Assembly: GCA_964486075.1 (NCBI GenBank)
Contig: CAZALU010000011.1
Location: 1-51,868 of the forward strand
DNA from: JAHIJO01 sp964486075
Lineage (GTDB): Bacteria; Verrucomicrobiota; Kiritimatiellia; JAAZAB01
Length of the DNA stretch: 51,868 bases
Direction of reading: 5' to 3'
Shown: positions 25,983-34,185 of the stretch, piece by piece
Layout of the letters: every line of letters begins with the position of its first letter
Numbering within the stretch: the first letter of the stretch is position 1
Notes under the pieces: generated by a model
What the model was told of the DNA's origin: nothing
Seen by the model: only the letters and a program-made list of their open reading frames with translations
Databases searched by the model: none
Program-made: the position numbers and the translations under genes

Positions 25983-26762
25983 ATGAAAGGTCGGATGACG
26001 ATAAACAAGTCATGGACAAGAGACCAACTGCTTTTGGCTTTTCGTCTGTATTGCAGGACACCATTCGGGAAGCTGCACCGGCTCAATCCTGAAATCATAC
26101 AATTGGCATCAATCGTTGGAAGGACTCCTTCCGCCGTCGCGATGAAGGCGTGTAACTTTGCCAGCCTCGACCCCAACCAGAAAGCAAGGAATATCAAGGC
26201 GCTCGGCAATGTAAGCCAAGCCGACCGCGCCCTATGGAATGAGTTTCTTGAAAATCACGAACATATCGCAGCGGATGCCGAGGCGACATATGTTCGCCTG
26301 ACAGGGCAAGATGCGGAGCCGACCGAAGTTGAAGTTGCGTTGCCAGGAGGGCCAACAGAAAGCACACGAACAGTTCGTACTCGCCGTGTGCAGGCTTTCT
26401 TTCGCGTCGCCGTACTCACGAGCTATGATAACCGCTGCGCTCTGTCTGGAATTGCTGTTCCGGAGTTGCTCAATGCCAGCCACATTATCCCGTGGAAAGA
26501 CAATGTCGATCGCCGTGCCGACCCGCGCAACGGAATCGCCCTGAACGTGTTATATTACAGAGCGTTCGACCGTGGTCTCATCAGCTTCGACGAGATGTGT
26601 CGCGTTATCGTGTCGCGACGGCTACAGAGCAGCGACCCACCCCTTCTGCTACGGCAAGCGTTGCTGGATATTGAAGGCCGCGAACTCCGCCTTCCTTTTC
26701 GTTTCGTCCCCGACCTGGCGGCCCTTCGATACCACAGGGAGCATGTTTTCCGCGTTGGCTGA
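25983..26762 (+). CDS. HNH endonuclease-domain protein
   Basis: About 259 residues. The N-terminal half is helical with KLHRLNPEIIQLASIVGRTP, a helix-turn-helix-like stretch. The C-terminal half is an HNH nuclease: CALSGIAVPELLNASHIIPW (Cys, then the first H), then NGIALNVLYYRAFDRGLISF (N). At the last position, where many relatives have LHDRAFD, this protein has LYYRAFD, so the second metal-binding His is uncertain. Similar stand-alone HNH proteins are annotated as putative restriction endonucleases. The ATG at 25983 is preferred; a TTG at 25959 is an alternative and ATG 25995 is also possible. It runs convergently into the VapC gene. Confidence 0.8.
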   Translation: MKGRMTINKSWTRDQLLLAFRLYCRTPFGKLHRLNPEIIQLASIVGRTPSAVAMKACNFASLDPNQKARNIKALGNVSQADRALWNEFLENHEHIAADAEATYVRLTGQDAEPTEVEVALPGGPTESTRTVRTRRVQAFFRVAVLTSYDNRCALSGIAVPELLNASHIIPWKDNVDRRADPRNGIALNVLYYRAFDRGLISFDEMCRVIVSRRLQSSDPPLLLRQALLDIEGRELRLPFRFVPDLAALRYHREHVFRVG

Positions 26763-26810
26763 TTGCTCGCCGTTGTCGGACAGGCCTCCCGCTCGGAAGA
26801 AGCGGTGCGC

Positions 26811-27242
26811 TTATTTTCCGTCCGCCGTTCTTTCGGCTTTCAGCCAGTGAATCTTCACTTCGCCTTCGACCGTTCTGAACTCCGGGTCGCCGGTAATCAG
26901 TTCGGTCTTGCGGAGTCGGGCCAGCGCGGCGGCGAAAGCGTCGGCATAGGAGAGACTCTTTGTGGCTTTGTAAGCGGCGGCCTGCCGGACCAGATGCAGG
27001 TCGGCTTCGACGGGTACGATTTCGATGGCCATGCCGGCAATTTCGCGGGCGATTGTTTCCGCCCGGGACTGGTTGGTGACACGCATGACCGAATAATACA
27101 CTTCGCCCCAGTTCACGGCGCAAAGGAGCAGTCTCTGGCCGCTGGTATCGGCCTTCAGAAGAATCTGCTTCACCTGCGGCGCTTCGGGCTCGCCGCTGAA
27201 GTAGGCCATCAACGCCCAACTATCCAACACCTTGGCGGCCAT
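26811..27242 (-). CDS. PIN-domain toxin (VapC-like)
   Basis: A 143-residue PIN nuclease, probably an RNA-cutting toxin. Conserved acidic residues are visible: the opening KVLDSWALMAYF (D), the helix NWGEVYYSV (E), LSYADAFAAALA (D) and LITGDPEF (D). The start at 27242 is chosen because MAAKVLDSW is the family's normal N-terminus; the longer frame at 27272 adds residues that overlap the antitoxin. It overlaps the antitoxin gene by 23 bp, the order antitoxin-toxin of type II modules. Confidence 0.87.
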   Translation of the reverse strand: MAAKVLDSWALMAYFSGEPEAPQVKQILLKADTSGQRLLLCAVNWGEVYYSVMRVTNQSRAETIAREIAGMAIEIVPVEADLHLVRQAAAYKATKSLSYADAFAAALARLRKTELITGDPEFRTVEGEVKIHWLKAERTADGK

Positions 27243-27489
27243 TTTGCAACTCCCTCTCGCGTTTGCGCTCATCCATGAAAACCTTCATGACGCCGGTCCC
27301 CTTAAGACATCCCTGCAGAGCATTGTATCGCTTGGCAGACATTGGCATCAGGACAATATGATCGTCTTCCCGGTACACCAAGGCCCGGGTGCCCTCCTCG
27401 ATGCAGAACTCTTTCCGCAACCGGCGCGGAATGACAACCTGGCCTTTGACGGAGAAGGAAACAGCGTCATTTATCTGAGTAGTCTTCAT
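27220..27489 (-). CDS. AbrB/MazE-type antitoxin of the PIN toxin
   Basis: An 89-residue protein with a swapped-hairpin AbrB DNA-binding domain: SFSVKGQVVIPRRLRKEFCI then EGTRALVYREDDHIVLMPMS. The C-terminal half (RYNALQGCLKGTGVMKVFMDERKRERE) would wrap the toxin. The start at 27489 matches the family; the frame is open to 27720 but the extra residues show no antitoxin character. It precedes and overlaps the PIN gene and presumably represses both. Confidence 0.85.
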   Translation of the reverse strand: MKTTQINDAVSFSVKGQVVIPRRLRKEFCIEEGTRALVYREDDHIVLMPMSAKRYNALQGCLKGTGVMKVFMDERKRERELQNGRQGVG

Positions 27490-27780
27490 GAGCAGTAGTA
27501 GAACATATACCTCGCCGTAAGTCAATAAGGAAATGTAAGGAAATGTCTCCCTGCGGTCTTCCTGCAGGCCGCGCTTCACCTTCTCTTGCTGTGCCCCGAT
27601 CGCCTTATCGGGCGTTACCCAAAACAGCGCGGTGATCGCGCGCCGAGTCAGCCCCGCTTGCCAACCCAGTTCCCAGGCCGTCATCGCGCGTACCCAACGC
27701 TTACGGCGAGACATGCGCAATGGGGACGTTCCAGGTAAGCGCCTAATCGTGCAATGGATAATGATATAATTGACTAATAT

Positions 27781-27809
27781 GGACTAGCCTGTGTTATCAG
27801 GCTCAGTCC
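27781..27809 (-). terminator. Hairpin at the end of the XPB operon
   Basis: GGACTAGCCTG and CAGGCTCAGTCC pair across a six-base loop (one bulge). The hairpin abuts the stop codon of the minus-strand gene at 27809, followed on that strand by the AT-rich ATATTAGTC. The 290 bases between it and the antitoxin start contain an open minus frame in line with the antitoxin but no recognisable gene. Confidence 0.5.
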
Positions 27810-29872
27810 TAGCCTGGATCCGGCGGTTCGGTCGCGGGCGGTGGCGGCTTGGGCGCGCTCGGCGCCCGTGTGATGCCGTTCTGGCGCAGTTTCTTTTCGA
27901 TCGCCTTGAGCGCTTTGCGATCGGTCAGTTCGACCACGGTGGGGGCAAGCAGCACCAGCTTATTGCCGCCGGCGGAGACGACGCGCAATGCGGTCTCGTG
28001 ATCGGGACAGCGAAACAAAAGAGCTTGCTTGACCTCGATTCTACGGCATTGGGCGAACCAGTCCCGAATCTGTTTGCCCACATTGTCCGGGAGCGGTTGC
28101 TTGATCAGGCCGGTCAGCCGCGTCAAGACGATTTCCGCGTCCCAGCCGGCGGCGAAAGCGGTGTGAATCGAGCGGCGCGTTAGCTTGAATAACACGCCCA
28201 GCCGGTGGCCCACGCGATCGGCGAGCGGCGCGATGGCCGCCTCGGCCGCCGGGCTGGGCGCCATGAATACGATATCGAAATTAGGCTGCACGATTATTTC
28301 GTGCGCCTCGTCGCCGCCATACGCGAACTGGGCAACCTGGCCGAGCAGATATTGGCCCGCCGCCGTGAGCGCCAGTGTGGCTTGTTGTTCACGGGTCCGG
28401 CCGATGGTCGCGCAGCCCAGCGGAACCAGGCGTTCGTTTAGGCACTGCTTCAGGGTATTGCGCCAGATATCGACCAAGGCCTCATCTGTCAAGTCGCCCG
28501 TGGCAGACCAGGAATACATCTGCGTCAGGTTATGCCCGGCGAGTTGTTGACGCATCAGCGGGTTATGTTCATAGGCCTCGTAATCCAGAAAAACGTCGAG
28601 GTGGACGTCCTGATTCACGGGTAATGCAGCGAACGCCGCCAGCAGCGCGGGCCGGAGATCGAATGGCTTGCTGTCCAGGAGTATATCCGGGATACGGTCC
28701 ATGAAAGGCAGAGTCGCGTTTTTTGTTTGCGCATAGCCGTAAAGATCGAGTTTGACGGCGATATCCGCGCGAAGCGCATCCAAGATTAATTTGAGACGTT
28801 CGCCCGCTTCCAGGCGTAGCCAGCGGGTGCCGGCCGGAGTCAAGTCCAAGCTGGGCGCACTCCCGGCTTGCCTTGCGATTCCGCCCAGTTTTAATAGCGC
28901 CAGCGCGGCCTGTGCCGTGGCCAACCGGTTGTTGGGGGTGTAAGCTATGATTTTCAGAAACCATTCTGGCAAAACGCCCAGGCGCCGGGACAGTTCCGCC
29001 TGGGCTTTGGCGAACAGGGCGCCGTCATTTTGACGCAGGCGCAGTGGCTCCCCTGCGCACGCCACCAGCAGGGTGGTCATATCGTCCATCAGGAATGCGC
29101 CGACATGTTTTTCCGCCGCTGCGACCGGCGTTGGCGGAGGAATTGTTTTGCGGTGCAGCTTGCGATGGATGCCGGGCCAAATCCCGATGACGATGGCCAG
29201 GTCCTGTTCGGCGAGCGCCGGGAAGGCCAGGCCGAGTCCGATCGCCGCGCGCAGCGCCGGACCGTAATCGGCGAGTGTTTCCACGCGCAATGTGGCCGCC
29301 ACTTGCGGTAAAGTCAGCGGGTTGGTCGCGTCCCTCAGGACGCGCAAGAGTTTCTGGGTGTGGAGGAGAGTGGCCGTGTCTGGCAAAAGCAGTGGGGGCG
29401 CGTAGCGCAGCTGCGAGGGCGGCCAGCGCCGGAAATCTTTTTCGGCCAGGAAGCGTTCCAACCGGCTTGGCTGGCTGATGGTCAGCGTGAGCGCCTGGTT
29501 AACGTCGCTGTAACGGTGCATCAGGCCAACCAACGCCTGGCGTTCCATATGGGTGAAATGCTCGTCGAGGTAGGCGGTCAGCCCGCCCTGCCGCTCGTAA
29601 TCGGGCCGGAACAGCGGATGGCGCTCCAGGGCGCGCACCACGCGCCGGAAGTCCTGCCTGGCCGGGGGCAGCCCGAGGCGCGCGCCGTCGGGCGTCTGAT
29701 CGAGGAAGCCTTCTTTGAGCAGCGGCGCCCAATCCGCGCGGATACGCTCGATGACCAGGGGCGTATTGATTTCGACGTTCCTGATGAACAAAATCTTGCA
29801 GGGGTGGGGCAGGCGCTCCCAGGCCGAGGCGGTCCGGGCAATTTCCGACCAGTCGCAATCAAACAGTTTCAT
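27809..29872 (-). CDS. XPB/Ssl2-helicase-associated domain protein
   Basis: About 687 residues, translationally overlapped with the XPB gene (14 bp with the start at 29872; a start at 29896 would overlap 38 bp). The region IIVQPNFDIVFMAPSPAAEA (about residue 540) is the core of the Helicase_C_3/XPB N-terminal-like domain, with DRVGHRLGVLFKLTRRSI after it. The rest is helical and winged-helix-like, with no ATPase motif. Such proteins accompany bacterial XPB helicases, as Bax1 accompanies archaeal XPB, though no nuclease motif is seen here. It ends in a Pro-rich tail. It likely modulates the helicase. Confidence 0.75.
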   Translation of the reverse strand: MKLFDCDWSEIARTASAWERLPHPCKILFIRNVEINTPLVIERIRADWAPLLKEGFLDQTPDGARLGLPPARQDFRRVVRALERHPLFRPDYERQGGLTAYLDEHFTHMERQALVGLMHRYSDVNQALTLTISQPSRLERFLAEKDFRRWPPSQLRYAPPLLLPDTATLLHTQKLLRVLRDATNPLTLPQVAATLRVETLADYGPALRAAIGLGLAFPALAEQDLAIVIGIWPGIHRKLHRKTIPPPTPVAAAEKHVGAFLMDDMTTLLVACAGEPLRLRQNDGALFAKAQAELSRRLGVLPEWFLKIIAYTPNNRLATAQAALALLKLGGIARQAGSAPSLDLTPAGTRWLRLEAGERLKLILDALRADIAVKLDLYGYAQTKNATLPFMDRIPDILLDSKPFDLRPALLAAFAALPVNQDVHLDVFLDYEAYEHNPLMRQQLAGHNLTQMYSWSATGDLTDEALVDIWRNTLKQCLNERLVPLGCATIGRTREQQATLALTAAGQYLLGQVAQFAYGGDEAHEIIVQPNFDIVFMAPSPAAEAAIAPLADRVGHRLGVLFKLTRRSIHTAFAAGWDAEIVLTRLTGLIKQPLPDNVGKQIRDWFAQCRRIEVKQALLFRCPDHETALRVVSAGGNKLVLLAPTVVELTDRKALKAIEKKLRQNGITRAPSAPKPPPPATEPPDPG

Positions 29873-31541
29873 GGCTGAACTCGATTTGGTATCCATAGCC
29901 CTGCTCGCACAGGAATAACTGGCGTTTCAGGGCGAACTCCTGCTCCGTCGTGTCGTGGCTGACCAGTGTGAAAAAATGCGCCTGGTTGCGGCCGGGCTTG
30001 GGGCGTAGGATGCGGCCCAGGCGTTGGGCCTCCTCCTGGCGCGAGCCGAAGGTTCCCGAAATTTGGATCGCCACGCCGGCATCCGGCAGGTCCACCGAGA
30101 AATTTGCCACTTTCGAGACCGCCAGCACCCGCAGCGCGCCCGACTTGAATTCGTCAAAAAGCCGGTCCCGTTTGCGCTGCGGGGTGGCGCCGGTGAGCAC
30201 GGGGATATTCAAGGCCTGGGCGACGGTTTGCACCTGTTCGACATACATGCCGATGATCAGGATCCGTTCGTCGGCGAAGCGTTTCACCAGGGCGGCGACG
30301 AGCGGCAGTTTGGCGGGATTCTCGGAGGCGATCCGGAATTTTGCGCGTTGCTCAGCGATGGCGTAATGCATACGCAGCGCTTTCGGCAGCGGCACCCGAA
30401 TCTCGGTGCAGGTGGCCTTGGCGATCCAGCCGTCCCGTTCGAGATCCTTCCAGGGAATATCCGCTTTTTTGGGCCCGATTAAGGCGAACACGTCGTCTTC
30501 GCGCCCATCCTCCCGGACGAGGGTCGCGGTCAGTCCCAGCCGGCGTCGGGCCTGGAGCCCGGCGGTGACCTGGAATACCGGGGCCGGCAGCAGGTGGACC
30601 TCGTCGTAGACGATCAGTCCCCAGTTGCGCTGATCGAAGAGCTGCATGTGCGCGAAGTCCGCCTCCCGGCTTGAGCGATAGGTCATGATCTGGTAGGTGG
30701 ACACCGTCACCGGGCGGATGTCCTTGACGGCTCCGGTGTATTCCCCGATCTGGTCCTCGGTCAGGGTGGTTTTGTCCAGCAGTTCCGCGATCCACTGGCG
30801 CACAGCCGTGATATTGGTGGCCAGAATCAGGGTGGAGGATTGCAGCGCCGCCATGCAGCCCATGCCGACGATCGTTTTGCCGGCGCCACAAGGCAGGACG
30901 ATGACCCCGGAGCCGCCGCGCGCGCTGCCTGCCAGGTGGAACAGGTCGGCGACCGCCTGCTGGTAGGCCCGCAAGCCGAAGCGCGCCCCACCGCGGGTAA
31001 TGTCCCGCAGCCGGATGACCAGCGCTTCGCCCTCCGTGTAACCGGCGAGATCCTCAGCCGGAAACCCTATTTTAACCAGTGCCTGCTTGAGGCGGCCGCG
31101 GTCGGCCGGCTGAACGATGAAAGTTGTCGGTCCCTCGGTCGCTTGCAAAAATGGTGCCACATGCCGGTTGGCTCCGATTTCGCGCGCGAGGGCGGGGTCA
31201 TCCGTTGAGAGCGTCAGCGCCGAATCGCGGCGCTGGAGCTTCAAGCGCCCGTAGCGTGCGGCGAAATCGCGAATTTCGACCGCGACGTGGTCCGGCACGG
31301 GATATTTCGAGTAGTCTGCCAGGATGCGGTTGATTTCGCCGGCCGGCACACCGGCCGCGCAAGCGTTCCAGATGGATAGCGGCGTGATGCGATAGGTGTG
31401 AATATGTTCCGGAGATTTCACCAGTTCCGCGAAGCGCGCCAGCGCGGCGCGGCAGTCCGCGTACCGTGGATTGGCCACTTCCAGCAGCACGGTGTGGTCG
31501 CCTTGGACAATCAGCGGGTTGGCTGGATCGCAGTCGTTCAT
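29859..31541 (-). CDS. XPB-type DNA repair helicase
   Basis: A 560-residue superfamily 2 helicase of the XPB/Rad25 class. Residues 1-180 hold the N-terminal damage-recognition-like part (NPLIVQGDHTVLLEVANPRY; FIVQPADRGRLKQALVKIGF). Motif I is LPCGAGKTIVGMG (about 213-225), the DExH box YDEVHLLPA (about 310), an XPB RED-like loop LVREDGREDDVFALIGPKK, and motif VI EEAQRLGRILRPKPGRNQAHFFTLVS. The start at 31541 is chosen because it overlaps the upstream stop as ATGA and gives the proper N-terminus; the open frame to 31937 runs through the preceding gene. Bacterial XPB is patchily distributed and its role, repair or defence, is unsettled. Confidence 0.9.
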   Translation of the reverse strand: MNDCDPANPLIVQGDHTVLLEVANPRYADCRAALARFAELVKSPEHIHTYRITPLSIWNACAAGVPAGEINRILADYSKYPVPDHVAVEIRDFAARYGRLKLQRRDSALTLSTDDPALAREIGANRHVAPFLQATEGPTTFIVQPADRGRLKQALVKIGFPAEDLAGYTEGEALVIRLRDITRGGARFGLRAYQQAVADLFHLAGSARGGSGVIVLPCGAGKTIVGMGCMAALQSSTLILATNITAVRQWIAELLDKTTLTEDQIGEYTGAVKDIRPVTVSTYQIMTYRSSREADFAHMQLFDQRNWGLIVYDEVHLLPAPVFQVTAGLQARRRLGLTATLVREDGREDDVFALIGPKKADIPWKDLERDGWIAKATCTEIRVPLPKALRMHYAIAEQRAKFRIASENPAKLPLVAALVKRFADERILIIGMYVEQVQTVAQALNIPVLTGATPQRKRDRLFDEFKSGALRVLAVSKVANFSVDLPDAGVAIQISGTFGSRQEEAQRLGRILRPKPGRNQAHFFTLVSHDTTEQEFALKRQLFLCEQGYGYQIEFSHETV

Positions 31542-32046
31542 AATAGCAGTACATACCCCGATTTCTTTAGCGCGGCTCTGAAAGCGCGTTCCTGACGCGC
31601 CTTTACGACTAACCCCGTCTCGCCGGCACGCAGGCAATATTTGTGCGTAGCCGTGTCCGCCGCGATGGCTGCAACGGTCTCCGGCGCGTCGCATTCGACG
31701 AGCCAGGCCTTTTCCATGGCGCGGATCGCGCCTGCGCGCCGCGCGAGATCGTCTTTGCTTGGTAGGAATTGGGACAGGCGAGAAATTTGCCCCCATATTT
31801 GCCGAAAAACATGGAGGGCGAAACGCCTTCCGCCTCGTCATGCGCGGCCTCGGCCAAGATTTGCCGTTCGAGCTCCGAACAGAGCGCCACGGCCGCGGCA
31901 ATGTCAGCCCGGATAAAGGCGTCGATCGCGGCGCCAATATCCGCCTTACGGGTCAGGCACTTGCCGATGCCTAGCGTGCGGGCCATTTTTTTGAGTTGGT
32001 CGCTGTTGAGCCCGTTCGTTATATTGACTGGTGAAAATTCATGCAT
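31538..32046 (-). pseudogene. Frameshifted small gene heading the XPB module
   Basis: Two overlapping frames join into one about 169-residue protein if one G is added to the run of five at about 31791-31795. Part 1 reads LNSDQLKKMARTLGIGKCL and onward, SAP-like, up to SPSMFFGKYGG. Part 2 reads QISRLSQFLPSKDDLARRAG and ends GLVVKARQERAFRAALKKSG-YVLLL. Its TGA overlaps the XPB ATG (ATGA), as in coupled operons. Part 2 resembles the last 60 residues of the XPB-associated protein. The shift could be real or a homopolymer sequencing error. Confidence 0.65.
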
Positions 32047-32231
32047 GGGGCGGAATGATACGCTGCTGCCGACGGGTTTTCAAGGATCGTTTCCAGCGGG
32101 AGGCGCCCGAGTTTTTGATGGACCAAGGCCAAAAAACGGCTCGTCAGCAGGATCTGTGCGTTATCAACAAAATTAGCTCACTTTTGCCCAACAAACAGCG
32201 CCTTTATAGGTCTTTTCTATCTCATTTTTTT

Positions 32232-32298
32232 TAGGACAGGATGTACAGGATCAGCAGCGGTAACTGGAGTATTCATCCTGTCAATCCTGTGTATCCCT
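32232..32298. repeat. Inverted ACAGGAT/ATCCTGT repeat pair
   Basis: GGACAGGATGTACAGGAT on the left is matched in inverse by ATCCTGTCAATCCTGT on the right, about 30 bases apart. This short repeat type is frequent between genes in PVC-group and related metagenomic genomes (established only as a general observation). Confidence 0.6.
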
Positions 32299-32323
32299 GT
32301 TAAATTCCGGATGAATCTTAATT

Positions 32324-32371
32324 TGAAAGTAACAATAAGAACGTCGATCGACGTTCTTATTGTTACTTTCA
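32324..32371. repeat. 48-bp perfect palindrome without a loop
   Basis: From TGAAAGTAACAATAAGAACG outward to the centre at 32347/32348 (GTCGA|TCGAC) and back, all 24 base pairs match with no spacer. It could extrude as a cruciform. It sits 278 bp before the XPB-module start and 145 bp before the kinase start. A terminator is unlikely because no U-run or gene end is adjacent. Confidence 0.9.
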
Positions 32372-32515
32372 GTATCGGGGTGGTGCGGTGGTGCGAGGCG
32401 CAGGGATCGCACGCATGCTTATAAACGCTTGCCGGGCGGCCATTTTAAGATACATTCTTTTCTTGTTGGTGTAAAATCAAGGCATGCAGCATGCCACTAA
32501 GGAGGAGCCTAAGCC

Positions 32516-34174
32516 GTGAAAACAGCCCCATTGAAACATAAATCGCAATTATTTCTCGGACTGGATGCCAGCACTCAGGGGTTGAAGGCCATAGCGCTGG
32601 ATGCCGACTGTGCGCCGGTGTTCGAGTGTGCGTTGAATTTCGATGCCGACCTGCCGTCCTATAAAACTCGCGGCGGGGCGCATCGGCATTCGGACGGATT
32701 GACGGTCACCTCTCCGCCGTTGATGTGGGTGGAGGCTCTGGATCTTCTGCTGGGACGGATGCAGCAAGCCGGTCTGCCCTTGGAGCGGGTGGTCGCAGTT
32801 TCCGGATCCGGACAGCAGCACGGCAGTGTGTATCTCAAGCCGGGCACGACGCGCGTTCTCAAAAAGCTCGATCCGGCCCAGACCCTTAAATGCCAATTGG
32901 GCGGCGTGTTCGCGGTCGCGGATTCCCCGATCTGGATGGATTCCAGCACTGCCGATCAGTGCCGGGAGCGGGATAGCGTGCTTGGCGGACCGCAGGCGGT
33001 GGCCGAACTCACCGGATCGCGTTCCTATGAGCGGTTCACCGGCAACCAGATCGCCAAGCTTTACCAGGAACATCCCCATCGTTACCGGGCCACGCAGCGG
33101 ATCGCGCTGGTCAGTTCGTTCATGGCGTCGCTTCTGATCGGAGACTATGCTCCGACCGAACCCGGCGACGGCGCCGGCATGAACCTGATGGATATCCGTT
33201 CCCGGTGCTGGTCGAAGAAGGCCTTAGCTTGCACCGCGCCCAGGCTGGCTGCCAAGCTGGGTCCAATCGTGCCCTCGCATTCGGTTATTGGCACGATCAG
33301 CCCGTATTACGTGGCACGTTACGGCTTCTCGGCGGCCTGCGTAGTGATCGCCTTTTCCGGGGATAATCCCAACAGCCTGTCGGCCCTGGGCCTGGAGCAC
33401 TCCGGCGAGATCGCCATCAGCCTGGGCACCAGCGATACCGTGTTCGGGGCCCTATCCGCTCCGCGACCTTCGGCGTCCGAAGGCCATATTTTCGGCAACC
33501 CGATCAGTCCGCAAGGTTATATGGCGCTGATCTGTTATAAAAACGGTTCGTTGACCCGCGAAAGCGTGCGTGATGCCTGCGCCGGGAAGTCATGGCTACG
33601 TTTTGATAAGGCCCTGGCCGCGACAGCGCCGGGGAATGATGGCAACATCGGTTTTTTTTTCAAGGAGCCGGAGATCACGCCGCCGGTGCTCAAGCCCGGC
33701 ATTTACCGATTCGGAAAAAATGATGAGCCGCTGAATTCGTTCAAGTCGCAAACCGAGATCCGAGCGGTGGTGGAAGGGCAATTTTTGTCCATGCGTTTGC
33801 ATGGCAGTAACATCGGGCTGGTTCCGAAAAAAATCCTGGCCACCGGTGGCGCCTCGGTTAATCAGAATATTCTGCGGGTCATGGCCGATGTCTTCGGCGC
33901 GCCGGTCTATACCGGGCAACAACCAGGTTCGGCGGCCTTGGGCGCGGCTTACCGGGCAATGCACGGCTGGCGATGCGCCAAGTCCCGGCACTTTGTGCCG
34001 TTCAGGCAAGCGGTCAAGTTAGCGGGCGCCTTTACGAAAGCCTGCGCCCCTAATCAGACCAGCCATCGCCGCTATACCGCCCTGCTGATGCGTTATGCTG
34101 CGCTCGAGAAACTGATCGGGAAGCGCCCGCCAGTTGCCGGTGCGCGGCACAAGCAGGCGACAGCTTCTGTTTGA
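32516..34174 (+). CDS. FGGY-family carbohydrate kinase (xylulokinase-like)
   Basis: A 552-residue sugar kinase of the actin-like fold. The N-terminal phosphate motif is LGLDASTQGLKAIALD (residues 14-29). AVSGSGQQHGSVYL carries the substrate-contacting QQHG, FSGDNPNSLSAL the catalytic Asp and GEIAISLGTSDTVFGAL the second phosphate motif; ATGGASVNQNILRVMADVFG is the adenosine-site signature. It is somewhat longer than usual xylulokinases (about 490-520). The start is GTG at 32516, eight bases after AAGGAGGAG. The substrate may be xylulose or another ketose. It converges on an aldo/keto reductase gene. Confidence 0.9.
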   Translation: MKTAPLKHKSQLFLGLDASTQGLKAIALDADCAPVFECALNFDADLPSYKTRGGAHRHSDGLTVTSPPLMWVEALDLLLGRMQQAGLPLERVVAVSGSGQQHGSVYLKPGTTRVLKKLDPAQTLKCQLGGVFAVADSPIWMDSSTADQCRERDSVLGGPQAVAELTGSRSYERFTGNQIAKLYQEHPHRYRATQRIALVSSFMASLLIGDYAPTEPGDGAGMNLMDIRSRCWSKKALACTAPRLAAKLGPIVPSHSVIGTISPYYVARYGFSAACVVIAFSGDNPNSLSALGLEHSGEIAISLGTSDTVFGALSAPRPSASEGHIFGNPISPQGYMALICYKNGSLTRESVRDACAGKSWLRFDKALAATAPGNDGNIGFFFKEPEITPPVLKPGIYRFGKNDEPLNSFKSQTEIRAVVEGQFLSMRLHGSNIGLVPKKILATGGASVNQNILRVMADVFGAPVYTGQQPGSAALGAAYRAMHGWRCAKSRHFVPFRQAVKLAGAFTKACAPNQTSHRRYTALLMRYAALEKLIGKRPPVAGARHKQATASV

Positions 34175-34185
34175 TCGAGGCAAAA

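Larger units (their letters stand above)
32047..32515. other. Divergent gap with a long palindrome and dispersed repeat; no gene seen
   Basis: About 470 bp between the XPB module (minus) and the FGGY kinase gene (plus). Contents: an ACAGGAT repeat pair (32232-32298), the 48-bp palindrome (32324-32371) and an AAGGAGGAG ribosome-binding site at 32499 for the kinase. No coding frame is credible. Confidence 0.65.

Noticed and set aside
27490..27720. N-terminal extension of the AbrB-type antitoxin
   Set aside because: No similarity to antitoxins and no known domain; the short form is of normal length.
31542..31937. N-terminal extension of the XPB helicase
   Set aside because: Arg/Pro/Ser-rich shadow of the upstream gene; the ATGA overlap at 31541 gives a proper XPB start.
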